Counted from the stretch's first letter, positions 8,343 through 17,158 are shown. The stretch is DNA of 64,000 nt from CAMDPA01 sp964574325 (GCA_964574325.1 CAZNMY010000001.1:124001-188000); one strand, 5' to 3'. Made by a program: numbers and translations. The notes: generated by a model not told the origin, from the letters alone.

Positions 8343-9617
8343 TTGCCAAAGCGCAAGAGCAGGCATAGGCCGTTGGTAGAACAACCGGGAGTGCAACGTC
8401 TCTTGGCGAAGGAAGTCGGTGAGCCACCGAAGGTAGCGGTAAAGACCCAAGGCGCGATCTATCTCGCGGGGCTGTTCTCCAACAGCATGTCGGATGTCGC
8501 CTCGGTCGTGTTGCCGCTGTGGCTCGCGAGCATGGGTGTGTCGACCGTTGTGATCGGTCTTGTGGTCGGGGCGAAGCACCTGCTGCCGCTGCTGTTCGCC
8601 ATCCACGGCGGATCGCTGATCGACCGGCTCGGTGCGCGGCGCGTCATGCTGGCTTGCGCCGCGATCAGCATCGTGGTGCTGCCGCTGTTTCCCGTCTACC
8701 CGTGGGTGCCGCTGATCCTGCTGCTGCAGATGGTCAACGGGCTCTCCTCTTCGATGTGCTGGATGGTGGCGCAGGCGTCGTTCGGGCGGGTGCTGCATGG
8801 CCATCCCGTCTATGCGGGGCCGTTCGCGTTCTCGCTCAGGATGGGCAGCTTCATCGGGCCGCCGCTCGCGGGGCTCGCGTGGGACGTGCATGGGGTCTGG
8901 GGCGGTTTCGGCGTTCTGACGATGTGGGCGCTGGGAATGCTGGCGGCAGGGTTGGCGCTACCGCGTTCGGACGATCCGGTGCTCGCCCACAAGATCGAGA
9001 TCGCCGATCTCGCGCCGCGGCTGAGCGACTACAAGGCGGCGTTCGCGTTGGCGCTCGTGCCGGCGATGTTTCTGGTGCTGATCATTTCCGTGTTTCGGAT
9101 CGCGGCGAGCAGCATCCAGGATTCGTTCTACCCGGTTTATCTCACCTCGATCGGGCTGTCGGGCGCGCAGATCGGTCTGCTGATCACGCTGTCGTCGGCG
9201 GTGGCGGCGGCGAGCGCGCTGTCGGTCGGGCGGGCGACGCAATTGGTCGATCCGCTGTGGCTGCTGATCCTGATGTCGATCGGATCGATCGTGGCGATCG
9301 GCATCACGCCACTGTTCACGTCGATGATCATGCTGGGGCTGATCGCGGTGGTGCGCGGGTTCTGCATGGGGCTGAGCCAGCCGCTGATGCTGTCGCTGCT
9401 GGTCGGCGCGGCCGAGCGGAATGCGCAGGGGCTGGGCGTGGCGCTCAGGACGACGGCCAACCGTGCGGCGGCTGCCGTCACACCGATGACGATGGGCGTG
9501 GTTGCCGCGATATTCGGATTGCAGGCGAGCTTCCTGGTCGTGGCCGGCGCGCTGCTCGGCGGGATGGCGCTGGTGGTGGTCTACGTGCGGCGGACGGAAA
9601 TCGACCGGGAGGCGTGA
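8343..9617 (+). CDS. MFS transporter
   Basis: About 424 residues with roughly a dozen hydrophobic segments, a cytoplasmic loop IDRLGARRVM between helices 2 and 3 (the family D-R-x-G-x-R-R motif) and a long central loop. It would move a small solute across the inner membrane by proton coupling, most likely outward, but the substrate cannot be told. The frame opens at TTG 8343; a GTG at 8391 is an alternative, so the N-terminus is uncertain by about 16 residues. The 5-formyl-THF cyclo-ligase gene follows after 24 bases and may be co-transcribed. Confidence 0.82.
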   Translation: MPKRKSRHRPLVEQPGVQRLLAKEVGEPPKVAVKTQGAIYLAGLFSNSMSDVASVVLPLWLASMGVSTVVIGLVVGAKHLLPLLFAIHGGSLIDRLGARRVMLACAAISIVVLPLFPVYPWVPLILLLQMVNGLSSSMCWMVAQASFGRVLHGHPVYAGPFAFSLRMGSFIGPPLAGLAWDVHGVWGGFGVLTMWALGMLAAGLALPRSDDPVLAHKIEIADLAPRLSDYKAAFALALVPAMFLVLIISVFRIAASSIQDSFYPVYLTSIGLSGAQIGLLITLSSAVAAASALSVGRATQLVDPLWLLILMSIGSIVAIGITPLFTSMIMLGLIAVVRGFCMGLSQPLMLSLLVGAAERNAQGLGVALRTTANRAAAAVTPMTMGVVAAIFGLQASFLVVAGALLGGMALVVVYVRRTEIDREA

Positions 9618-9641
9618 GCCGACGCGAACGAGGAGGCGGAT

Positions 9642-10271
9642 ATGGCCGCAGATCACAGGTCCGACAGCGGCGGTGACGAGCCGGATGCGACGGCAGATGT
9701 CGCCGGCTGGCGGAAGGCCGAGCGGGAGCGTCTGATTGCGGCGCGAATGGCTTTGAGCGTAGCCGAGCGGGAAGCCAACGCACGGGCGATCGGGCGCGAT
9801 CTGGACGGCATTCTATCTGGCGGGTCGGATACGATCGTCAGCCTCTACTGGCCGTTCCGGGGCGAGCCGGACCTGAGGCCGTGGATGCAGGAAGCGGCTG
9901 GCCGGGGATGGGGTGTCGCGCTGCCGGTGGTGGTGGCGAAGGGGCAACCCCTGATCTTTCGCGTGTGGTCTCCCGGCTGCCGCCTCGAGCGCGGCGTATG
10001 GAATATTCCGTTTCCCGCCGATGGCGCGGTTGTGACGCCCGATGTCGTCATCGCCCCGCTCGTCGGGTTCGATCGCGCGGGGTATCGCCTCGGATATGGC
10101 GGCGGCTTCTTCGATCGCACGCTCGCGGCGCTCTCTCCAAAGGCGACCGCGATCGGCGTCGGGCATCCCATCGGCGCCATCGAGACCATTCATCCGCAGT
10201 GGCACGACGTGCCGATGAACTGGATCGTGACCGGCGATGGTTCGCCGCGTGCGGTGAACGCGCCAGCCTGA
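9642..10271 (+). CDS. 5-formyltetrahydrofolate cyclo-ligase
   Basis: 209 residues. It converts 5-formyl-THF to 5,10-methenyl-THF with ATP in one-carbon metabolism. The strongest signature is PLVGFDRAGYRLGYGGGFFD near residues 143-162, the ATP/substrate loop of the family; WRKAERERLIAAR near the N-terminus supplies the conserved basic residues. A very good AGGAGG ribosome site fixes the ATG. It is probably transcribed together with the MFS gene. In many proteobacteria this gene sits beside zapA and the 6S RNA gene; neither is visible here. Confidence 0.88.
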   Translation: MAADHRSDSGGDEPDATADVAGWRKAERERLIAARMALSVAEREANARAIGRDLDGILSGGSDTIVSLYWPFRGEPDLRPWMQEAAGRGWGVALPVVVAKGQPLIFRVWSPGCRLERGVWNIPFPADGAVVTPDVVIAPLVGFDRAGYRLGYGGGFFDRTLAALSPKATAIGVGHPIGAIETIHPQWHDVPMNWIVTGDGSPRAVNAPA

Positions 10272-10282
10272 TCGCCGCTGTT

Positions 10283-12625
10283 TCAGGCCGCAGCGGATGG
10301 TTTGGCGGCTCGGACGGCCTTCGCGATGCGTTCGGGCGTGAGCGGGCATTCGGCAAAACGGACGCCGTAGGGCGCGAGGGCGTTCTCGACCGCCGAGACG
10401 ATAGCGGCGGGGGCCGGGATCGTGCCGCCTTCACCGGCGCCCTTCACGCCGAGCGGATTCAACGGCGATGGCGTTTCGACGTGGACGATGTCGCAGGTCG
10501 GAACTTCGCCCGATCCGGGGATCAGGTATTCGGCGAAGTTGGTCGACAGCGGGTTGGCGGCTTCGTCGTACTTCATCCACTCCATCAGGGCATTGCCGAC
10601 GCCGTGCGCGAGCGCGCCCTGGACCTGTCCGTCGACAATGAGGGGGTTGATGAGCGTGCCTGCATCGTGGGCTACGGAATAGCGCAGGATTTTCACCGCG
10701 CCGGTTTCCGGATCGACCTCGACCTCGGCGACGTGGCAGCCGCTGCAATATGCGGCCTGCGAGGGCGTGAAATACTGGGTCGATTCGAGGCCCGCCTGCT
10801 GGCCGCCGGTAAACGAGAAGCCGGGCATGCCCTGTGCCATGCGGGCCAATTCGCCGAAGCCGAGCACGGGCTTGTTGCCGGTCCTGGCGATCGCCTGGCT
10901 GTCGTCGACGTCGATGTCGGCTTCGGTGACGCCGAGGGCGCGGGCGGCCATGCTGACGATCTGGGCGCGCACGGCCTTGCCGGCCATCTGGGCGGAGGGG
11001 CCTGCATTGGCGGCCTGCCGGCTGGCGAAGGCGCCGACGCCGTTGGAGATGGCGTTGGTGTCGCCGAGCGTGAACACGATGTCCTCGATCCGGCAGCCGA
11101 CGCTGTCGGCGACGATCTGGGACAGCGTCGTGCGGGTGCCCTGGCCCTGGTTCGTCGCGCCGGTCGCGACCGCGACCTTCCCGGTTTGAAGTACGCGGAC
11201 CGTGACGCCCTCGAAGGGGCCGAGGCCGGTGCCTTCGACATAGTTCGCCATGCCGATGCCGATAAGGCGACCTCTGGCGCGGGCTTCCTTCTGGCGCGCG
11301 GCAAAGCCGGCGTAATCGGCGATGCGCAACGCTTCTTCCTGTCCCTTCGGGTAGTCGCCGCTGTCGTAGACGAGCGGTTTGCCGTCGCGGAAAGTGAGGC
11401 CGACCGAGTAGGGCATCTGCTCGGGCTGGATGAAGTTGCGACGACGCACCTCGGCGGGATCGAGATCGAGTTCGGCGGCGACGCGATCGAGCAGGCGCTC
11501 CATGGCGAATACGGCCTGTGGCCTGCCCGCGCCGCGCACGGGTGAGGTGGCGACCTTGTTGGTGAGCGCGACCTTCACGGCGAGGCGGTAGGCGGGGATG
11601 ACGTAGGGGCCGGGCATGGTGGCAGCGGCGATGTAGGGCATGATGATGCCCCACGGCACGAACGCGCCGGTGTCGTGGAGCATGTTGCCGCGGACGCCGA
11701 GAATCTTCCCTTCAGCGTCGGTCGCAATTTCGACGTCCCAATACTGGTCGCGCTCCTGGGTGGCGCACATGAAATGCTCGCGGCGGTCCTCGATCCATTT
11801 GACGGGGCGGCCCATCTTCAGGGCGGCCGCGGCGATCACGGTCTCTTCGGGATAGAAGATCGCCTTGGGGCCGAAGCCGCCGCCGACGTCGGTTGCGATG
11901 TAGCGGATCGCTTCGGGGTGGCGGCCGAGCTGGTCGGCGAGCATGCGGCGGGCGATGTGCGGCGTCTGGGTCGTCGCCCAGACGGTGAGGATGTCGGTCG
12001 CGGGATCGTGCGAGGCCTGCACGGCGCGGGTCTCCATCGCCATGCCGCCTCCGCGGTGCTGCCACATGCTTTCGGTGACGACATGGGAGGCGCCAGCGAA
12101 GGCCTTGTCGACATCGCCGTAGTTCATGTCGAAGGCGGAGGCGAGATTGCTGTCGAGGTCGAGGTGGGCCATCGGCGTGGCCGCATCGAGAGCGGACTTC
12201 AGGTCGGAGACGGCAGGCAGCACATCGTAGTCGACTGCGACCAGCGCGGCTGCGTCCTCGGCGACGTAGCGGGTGTCGGCGAGAACCACGGCGATGGATT
12301 GGCCGGCATAGCAGACTTCGTCTACGGCCAGGGCGTGCTGGGTGCGGAAGGCCTTGATCGCCACGTTGTGCATCAGCATCGGCATCCGCTCGGTGGCGGC
12401 GGGGCCGGGAAGATCGGCGGCGGTCAGCACGGCCACGACGCCGGGCAGGGCGAGGGCGGCGGCGGCATCGATAGACCGCACACGGGCGTGGGCATACGGG
12501 CTTCGGACGAACGACGCGGCGAGCGCGTTCGGCACCTCGATATCATCGACGAAACGGCCCTTGCCGGTGAGGAGGCCGGCGTCCTCGAGGCGGGTGACCC
12601 GCGCGCCGAACTGCTTCACGCCCAT
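10283..12625 (-). CDS. xanthine dehydrogenase-family molybdenum hydroxylase large subunit (CoxL form II-like)
   Basis: 780 residues from ATG 12625 (a GTG three bases earlier is possible), with a GAAAGGAAA ribosome site. Family landmarks are GKGRFVDDI near the start, TDVGGGFGPK for the molybdopterin cofactor, SPVRGAGRPQ corresponding to the form II loop (form I CO dehydrogenases carry a catalytic cysteine here), ATNQGQGTRT, and GVKGAGEGGTI with the catalytic glutamate. It would hydroxylate an aldehyde or N-heterocycle. The usual FAD (CoxM) and 2Fe-2S (CoxS) subunit genes are absent from both sides, so the subunit is an orphan in this window. It converges on the cyclo-ligase gene with an 11-base gap. 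Confidence 0.86.
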   Translation of the reverse strand: MGVKQFGARVTRLEDAGLLTGKGRFVDDIEVPNALAASFVRSPYAHARVRSIDAAAALALPGVVAVLTAADLPGPAATERMPMLMHNVAIKAFRTQHALAVDEVCYAGQSIAVVLADTRYVAEDAAALVAVDYDVLPAVSDLKSALDAATPMAHLDLDSNLASAFDMNYGDVDKAFAGASHVVTESMWQHRGGGMAMETRAVQASHDPATDILTVWATTQTPHIARRMLADQLGRHPEAIRYIATDVGGGFGPKAIFYPEETVIAAAALKMGRPVKWIEDRREHFMCATQERDQYWDVEIATDAEGKILGVRGNMLHDTGAFVPWGIIMPYIAAATMPGPYVIPAYRLAVKVALTNKVATSPVRGAGRPQAVFAMERLLDRVAAELDLDPAEVRRRNFIQPEQMPYSVGLTFRDGKPLVYDSGDYPKGQEEALRIADYAGFAARQKEARARGRLIGIGMANYVEGTGLGPFEGVTVRVLQTGKVAVATGATNQGQGTRTTLSQIVADSVGCRIEDIVFTLGDTNAISNGVGAFASRQAANAGPSAQMAGKAVRAQIVSMAARALGVTEADIDVDDSQAIARTGNKPVLGFGELARMAQGMPGFSFTGGQQAGLESTQYFTPSQAAYCSGCHVAEVEVDPETGAVKILRYSVAHDAGTLINPLIVDGQVQGALAHGVGNALMEWMKYDEAANPLSTNFAEYLIPGSGEVPTCDIVHVETPSPLNPLGVKGAGEGGTIPAPAAIVSAVENALAPYGVRFAECPLTPERIAKAVRAAKPSAAA

Positions 12626-12721
12626 CACGGTTTCCTTTCGTCCCTGACTTTCTTTGCTCGACGTCAGTCATAGGATATCGAAAGGAAGGGGCAAACAGCA
12701 ACGCTGGCGCATGCTCCTGAT

Positions 12722-13336
12722 TCAGCGGTTGTCGATCTGGCCAGATCTTTTCATCCGGTCGCAGGAAGAGCGCCACTGCGCTTGCGTCATGCCGGAGGAT
12801 GAATCCCAGTCCTGCTTACACTGGTCCAGGGTCATCTGATCGCCGGTACGGCGCTGCGAGCCGGTGCCGTCTGTACTTCCGGTGGCACCTTCGCTGCTCT
12901 TGCTGGTCCCGAGGGCGGGCTCGGTCGGCCGATTTACGTTTCCCGGAGTGCCCGGCTGTTGATATGGCCGGCGGATACCTTGAGCGGTCGGATCGGGTGG
13001 CAGCACCCCCGGCGTCACCTGCATCGTCGAGGGTACCGTTCCGGGCTGAGTGGTATTGGGGAGCGTCGCATTGCGTCCGCCGGTTTGCGGAGAGCCCAGC
13101 ACGCCCGTCGGACCGGTGCTGGCGCCAGGTTGGGTATTACCTGCGGAGCTGGAAGCTCCCGATGTTCCAGTGCCAGCGCCAGTGCCAGCGCTTCCTCCAC
13201 CTCCGGCGCCCGTTCCGCCACCTCCTCCTCCGGCTCCTCCCGCTCCGGATTGAGCCGATGCAGACGCCGCCAAAACAGCGCAACCGGCGAGAGCCAATAC
13301 GATTTTCCTACCCGTTTGCTTGCCTGTCGGTCGCAT
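12722..13336 (-). CDS. secreted Gly/Ser/Thr-rich protein with C-terminal Cys-Trp motif
   Basis: 204 residues, function unknown. The N-terminus is a signal sequence; LAGC at residues 16-19 fits a lipobox, although ASAQ a few residues later would fit signal peptidase I. A low-complexity Gly/Ser/Thr stretch follows to about residue 100, then a Pro-rich segment. The last 35 residues are ordered-looking and carry C-X3-W-X10-W-X3-C-X-R. The neighbouring 13476-13958 gene on the same strand ends in a motif with exactly the same spacing, so the two are diverged tandem paralogues. A disulphide between the two cysteines in the periplasm is likely. Confidence 0.65.
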   Translation of the reverse strand: MRPTGKQTGRKIVLALAGCAVLAASASAQSGAGGAGGGGGGTGAGGGGSAGTGAGTGTSGASSSAGNTQPGASTGPTGVLGSPQTGGRNATLPNTTQPGTVPSTMQVTPGVLPPDPTAQGIRRPYQQPGTPGNVNRPTEPALGTSKSSEGATGSTDGTGSQRRTGDQMTLDQCKQDWDSSSGMTQAQWRSSCDRMKRSGQIDNR

Positions 13337-13475
13337 TTCGCATGCCTCCGTGCCGCACGTGGATCCAAAAGGGAAACACAGGCCGAGCGTCGACGTTCCT
13401 GCAATTCAGCGCTGTTGCAGTGCAGCGTTGCGATAGGCGGCTGGAGAGACGAGGTGGGGAGCGGGGAAATTCGCC

Positions 13476-13958
13476 TCAGTGGTCGGTCGCTCGGCCGTGC
13501 TTTTCGAGGCGGCGACAGGTCGCCTCCCATTCCGATCGTGAAATGCGAGCGGCGGGGCTCCAACGGCTCAAACACTGGGCGAGGCTTTTGGCTGGCGGGT
13601 AGAGCGGGCCGTCACCTCGCTGACTTTCGGCACGTCGCTCGGGCCGCCGAGATTGCCGGGGAAGCTGCTTGATCCGCGGCAGTGGCCGATATGCCGGCGG
13701 CGGGACATAGGTGCGCGGGGTGTAAGTCGGCATCATCGCCCGGGGAACGGTTGCCCCGGGGGGGCGGTAACCTGGGCCGGGCTCGATCACGCCGGTACCG
13801 GGCTGCGTCGTACCGGGCGGCTTGTATCCGGGCATGGTGGCTATGCCGCCGCCGGGAAGGTCGGCGCCGGGCGGAATGAACTGGGCTCGTGCACCTGCCG
13901 ATTGGAGGAAGAGGGCGACGCTCGCGGTGAACATCAAGCTGGAAATCCGAGATCGCAT
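13476..13958 (-). CDS. secreted Pro/Gly-rich protein with C-terminal Cys-Trp motif
   Basis: 160 residues, function unknown. A signal peptide ends at AGARAQ. A Pro/Gly-rich middle contains repeated PPG, QPGTG and YRPPG elements. The C-terminus has CLSRW followed ten residues later by WEATCRR, the same C-X3-W-X10-W-X3-C-X-R arrangement as the protein encoded 139 bases downstream. It is probably the upstream member of a tandem pair in one transcript. The low-complexity parts of the two proteins do not align. Confidence 0.62.
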   Translation of the reverse strand: MRSRISSLMFTASVALFLQSAGARAQFIPPGADLPGGGIATMPGYKPPGTTQPGTGVIEPGPGYRPPGATVPRAMMPTYTPRTYVPPPAYRPLPRIKQLPRQSRRPERRAESQRGDGPLYPPAKSLAQCLSRWSPAARISRSEWEATCRRLEKHGRATDH

Positions 13959-14206
13959 CGCAAGGGCACTCCGAGTTGGCCGTTGTCTCCCGCCTGACCT
14001 TCAGTTCGACGTGCCCGCTTCCCGGCAGATCTCACAAGCATAATTCATATATCCCGGAGGCGTTCCACGGTCATCGGAGTTGTGCGGCCTCCCCTGCCGA
14101 CCAGCGAATCACGAATCCAAATCCATCTGTTCGGATGCTGGTACTGGCCAGCGCCCGGGGCTCGCGCTAAACACGTCCCGAACCCTTTCGATGAAGGCCA
14201 GACCCC

Positions 14207-15085
14207 ATGCCCATGGATCCGAAGTACATCCCGTTCCATCCCAATCCGTCGAAGCCGACCTACAAGCCGCCGGCCGGCGCAGTCGACGCGCATTGCCACG
14301 TGTTCGGTCCAGAGGCGGTGTTCCCCTATGCGCCGGAGCGTAAGTACACGCCGTGCGACGCACCAAAGGAGACGCTGTTCCAGCGGCGCGACTTCCTGGG
14401 TTTCGACAAGAACGTGATCGTGCAGGCGTCCTGCCATTCCAAGGACAACCGGGCGCTCGTCGATGCGCTGGAGAACTCCAACGACAAGGCGCGCGGCGTT
14501 GCCTTCGTCGGCCAGGAGGTGACGGAGAAGGAACTCGAGTGGATGCACAAGGCGGGTGTCCGCGGCGTGCGTTTCAACTTTCTGAAAAGGCTCGTCGACA
14601 TCACACCGCGCGAGGAGCTCGACCGGATCATCGCGAAGGTTCGCCCGTTCGGCTGGCACATCGTGATCTACTTCGAGATGCCGGACCTGCCGGATTTCGA
14701 GGAGTTCTTCCGCACGATCCCGACCGACGTCGTCGTCGACCACATGGGCACGCCCGACATCGCGAAGGGCGTCGAGCACGCGGAGAACCAGCGGTTCCAC
14801 AAACTGATGGCCGACAAGGAGAACTTCTACGTCAAGGTGACGTGTCCGGAGCGCATGTCGCTGATCGGGCCGCCCTACGACGACGTGGTTCCGTTCGGGC
14901 GCAGCCTCGTCGAAAAGTTCCCGACCCGCGTGATCTGGGGGACGGACTGGCCGCATCCGAACATGAAGAAGGTGCCGCCGGACGACGGCGTGCTCGTCGA
15001 CATCATCCCGAAGATTGCACCGACCGCGGAGCTGCAGCAGCAGCTGCTCGTCGACAATCCGATGAGCCTTTATTGGGATAAGTGA
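14207..15085 (+). CDS. ligI: 2-pyrone-4,6-dicarboxylate hydrolase (LigI-like amidohydrolase)
   Basis: 292 residues of the amidohydrolase superfamily. The opening DAHCHVFGPEAVFPYAPERK closely follows the LigI pattern, with the HxH metal-type pair; VVDHMGTPDI, VRFNFLKRL and IWGTDWPHPN supply later barrel residues, including the aspartate at the end of strand 8. LigI opens the lactone 2-pyrone-4,6-dicarboxylate to 4-oxalomesaconate in protocatechuate 4,5-cleavage. Finding ligA, ligB and ligC homologues within 4 kb on the same strand strongly supports this assignment. An AAGG site lies upstream of the ATG; a second in-frame ATG is two codons on. Confidence 0.87.
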   Translation: MPMDPKYIPFHPNPSKPTYKPPAGAVDAHCHVFGPEAVFPYAPERKYTPCDAPKETLFQRRDFLGFDKNVIVQASCHSKDNRALVDALENSNDKARGVAFVGQEVTEKELEWMHKAGVRGVRFNFLKRLVDITPREELDRIIAKVRPFGWHIVIYFEMPDLPDFEEFFRTIPTDVVVDHMGTPDIAKGVEHAENQRFHKLMADKENFYVKVTCPERMSLIGPPYDDVVPFGRSLVEKFPTRVIWGTDWPHPNMKKVPPDDGVLVDIIPKIAPTAELQQQLLVDNPMSLYWDK

Positions 15086-15105
15086 CCGTGCTGAAGGCTG
15101 GTCTA

Positions 15106-15187
15106 GGACCGCTCATTTGCGGTCCGCGGCCCAGAAATCAAGTCGCGCCGTTGAAGCTGGGTCGCGCTGTGCTTGACCCAGCCTACC
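15106..15187. repeat. two short hairpins after ligI
   Basis: A perfect 7-base stem, GGACCGC/GCGGTCC (15106-15112 and 15119-15125), is followed by an 8-base stem GCTGGGTC/GACCCAGC (15156-15163 and 15175-15182) flanked by CTAC. The second has the same plan as the hairpins at 3688 and 22267 when read on the minus strand. No T-run follows either, so they are poor intrinsic terminators. Confidence 0.55.
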
Positions 15188-15197
15188 GAGGGAACCC

Positions 15198-16010
15198 ATG
15201 CCGATGAGCGAGTTCGAGACGACCCGCAGAGGTGCCATCGGAGTAGCGGCGGCGGTCGGCGCGGTGGCGGCAGCGGGGGGCATCGGTTCGGCGGAAGCGC
15301 AGGTGTCGCAGAAGACGTTCGCGCTGGTGCACGGTGCGTGGCATGGTGGCTGGTGCTGGCGGCGGGTCGCGGATCAACTCGAGCGGAAGGGCCATAAGGT
15401 CTATACGCCGACGCTGACGGGATTGTGCGACCGCTCGCATCTGCTCAACAAGGACATCGACGTCGGCACGCATGCGACCGACATCGCCAACCTCGTGAAG
15501 TGGGAAGGGCTGGCCGAGATCGTGCTCGTCGGGCATTCCTACGGCGGGTTCGTCGTCACGGAAGTGGCGGAGCGGATCGCGGGCTCGATCTCCTCGATCG
15601 TGTTTCTCGATGCGTTCCTGCCTGCGGTCGGTGAAAGCCTGCACGATCTCGCTTCGCCGGTCGCCAAGAAGCTGTTCGATGATGCGAAGGCGAAGGGCGA
15701 GACGGTGATCAAGCCGATCCCGGCGGCCGCCTTCAACGTCAACGAAAAGGACCGGGCGTGGGTGGATGCGCAATGCACGCCGCAGCCGATCGCCACGTTG
15801 CTCGAGAAGACGAAAGGGATCGCGGGCCGCGAAAAGATCGGAAAGCGAACCTATATCCGGGCAGCGGCCTACAAGAGTGTTTCGTTCGAAGCCGGGCTTG
15901 CGAAGGCCCGGGCGACGCCGGGATGGAAAACATTCGAGGTGCCGTCAGGGCACGACGTGATGGTCGACATGCCGGAGCGGCTGGTGGAAATACTACTGGA
16001 GGTGGCTTGA
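15198..16010 (+). CDS. alpha/beta hydrolase with Tat-type signal
   Basis: 270 residues. The N-terminus has a twin-arginine sequence (TTRRGAIG) followed by an Ala/Gly-rich hydrophobic stretch and an AEAQ cleavage site, so export by Tat is likely. The mature domain has LVHGAWHGGWCW near the oxyanion hole, Ser114 in GHSYGG and His252 in SGHDVMVDMP, resembling the small esterase/hydroxynitrile-lyase-like group. A GAGGGAA ribosome site precedes the ATG. It sits inside the protocatechuate gene cluster, between ligI and the TIR gene, and might release aromatic acids from esters in the periplasm; this is inference. Confidence 0.83.
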   Translation: MPMSEFETTRRGAIGVAAAVGAVAAAGGIGSAEAQVSQKTFALVHGAWHGGWCWRRVADQLERKGHKVYTPTLTGLCDRSHLLNKDIDVGTHATDIANLVKWEGLAEIVLVGHSYGGFVVTEVAERIAGSISSIVFLDAFLPAVGESLHDLASPVAKKLFDDAKAKGETVIKPIPAAAFNVNEKDRAWVDAQCTPQPIATLLEKTKGIAGREKIGKRTYIRAAAYKSVSFEAGLAKARATPGWKTFEVPSGHDVMVDMPERLVEILLEVA

Positions 16011-16080
16011 GGTGCTGAATTTAGTGTGAATTCAAGCTGCTGGTTGGTGTCCGCTTGCCAGGGTTAGTGGCATAAAATTG

Positions 16081-16611
16081 ATGAGAAAGTATATGGGCGG
16101 CATATTCGTTTCTTACCGGCGGGATGACAGTCGGTACGCGGCAGGTAGGTTCTACGACAAACTTGTCCAGCATTTTGGCGAGCATGAAGTGTTCATGGAT
16201 GTCGTTGACATTCAGGCAGGTCAGAATTTTGTCGAGGAATTGAATGCAAGGTTGGCGACCTGCAGCGTCCTAGTGGCAATAGTTGGCCGGCATTGGCTTA
16301 AGGCGAGCGATGAGGGTGGTGCGCCTCGCCTCGAAGATCCGAATGATTTTGTGCGTCGTGAGATCGAAATTGCACTGGAGCGGAAGTTGCGCGTTGTCCC
16401 TGTTCTGGTGGATGGCGCAAAAATGCCGCGAGTGGACCAACTTCCATCCACATTGCGAGAATTTGCCGAGCGGCAAGCTGTTACCCTCACCCACGCAACT
16501 TTTGGCCTTGCAATGGGGCCACTAATCGATGTTCTCAGGATGGAGCTTCAGCCTGAGAAAAAGCAACTTCAATCAAAGAAATGGAAGGTGCTTTGGTGGA
16601 AGAACGGATAG
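16081..16611 (+). CDS. TIR-domain protein
   Basis: 176 residues. A complete TIR fold occupies roughly residues 6-135: GGIFVSYRRDDSR, then VFMDVVDIQAGQNF, LVAIVGRHW, and DFVRREIEIALE, where Glu94 matches the position of the catalytic glutamate of NAD-cleaving TIR domains. The short C-terminal tail is basic and ends VLWWKNG without an effector or sensor domain, whereas TIR domains are usually fused or paired. ATG 16081 is taken; ATG 16093 is possible and has a better ribosome site. The gene is AT-richer than its neighbours (28 G/C of 60 bases at 16141-16200, against 38 of 60 at 17221-17280 in ligB), suggesting recent acquisition. No Thoeris ThsA partner is visible. Confidence 0.82.
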   Translation: MRKYMGGIFVSYRRDDSRYAAGRFYDKLVQHFGEHEVFMDVVDIQAGQNFVEELNARLATCSVLVAIVGRHWLKASDEGGAPRLEDPNDFVRREIEIALERKLRVVPVLVDGAKMPRVDQLPSTLREFAERQAVTLTHATFGLAMGPLIDVLRMELQPEKKQLQSKKWKVLWWKNG

Positions 16612-16756
16612 CAGCAGGCTAGAGCAGTGAACGCCTTTTCTGCACGATGCTGGCCGTCTGGCCGCGTTGTCAGTGCCGGTTGTGCGGCTGCTCTTCCTGT
16701 TTCAGCCGTCAACACGGGCAAGGAAGTACAAACAACGGCTAGGCGACGAGGAGACC

Positions 16757-17158
16757 ATGACCAAGACGACGAAAGAATACGACAACATTCCCGGCACGTT
16801 CGTGTTCGACGCGGAGCGTTCGCGCCAGGGCTATCACATCAACATGTTCTGCATGTCGTTGCTGAAAGCGGAGAACCGCGCCGAGTTCAAGGCGAACGAG
16901 GAGAAGTACCTCGACAAGTTTCCGATGACCGCCGAGCAGCGCGAGGCCGTTCTCAAGCGGCAGTGGAACCGGATGCTGGAACTGGGCGGGAACATCTACT
17001 TCACCGCCAAGCTCGGCGCGACCGACGGCCTGTCGTTCCAGCAGGTGGCGGCGATGATGACCGGCAAGACGCAGGAAGAATACGCCAAGATGATGCTCGA
17101 CGGAGGCCGCAATCCGGACGGCAACCGCTACAAGTCGGAATGGGAGAACAAGAAGTAA
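16757..17158 (+). CDS. ligA: protocatechuate 4,5-dioxygenase alpha subunit
   Basis: 133 residues, the usual length of LigA. Landmarks are DNIPGTFVFDAERSRQGYH near the start, LLKAENRAEFKANEEKYLDK, and a central RQWNRMLELGGNIYF helix. The small alpha subunit covers the active site of the beta subunit in this class II extradiol dioxygenase. The frame is open from 16667, but a GAGGAGA ribosome site and family alignment fix the ATG at 16757. Its TAA stop overlaps the ATG of ligB by one base, implying translational coupling and equal subunit synthesis. Confidence 0.9.
   Translation: MTKTTKEYDNIPGTFVFDAERSRQGYHINMFCMSLLKAENRAEFKANEEKYLDKFPMTAEQREAVLKRQWNRMLELGGNIYFTAKLGATDGLSFQQVAAMMTGKTQEEYAKMMLDGGRNPDGNRYKSEWENKK

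Noticed and set aside
9618..9641. 6S RNA gene beside the 5-formyl-THF cyclo-ligase
   Set aside because: The gene pair is common elsewhere, but here the gap before the cyclo-ligase is only 24 bases and no zapA is present.
9881..11545. 554-codon plus-strand frame
   Set aside because: It overlaps the cyclo-ligase out of frame and runs antisense to the CoxL-like gene, whose motifs are unambiguous.
16081..16611. Thoeris defence system
   Set aside because: Only a TIR gene is present; no ThsA-type NAD-sensing effector lies nearby.
16627..17157. upstream in-frame extension of ligB
   Set aside because: It lies over ligA out of frame; the LigB family begins at the ATG overlapping the ligA stop, where His12 falls in the correct position.
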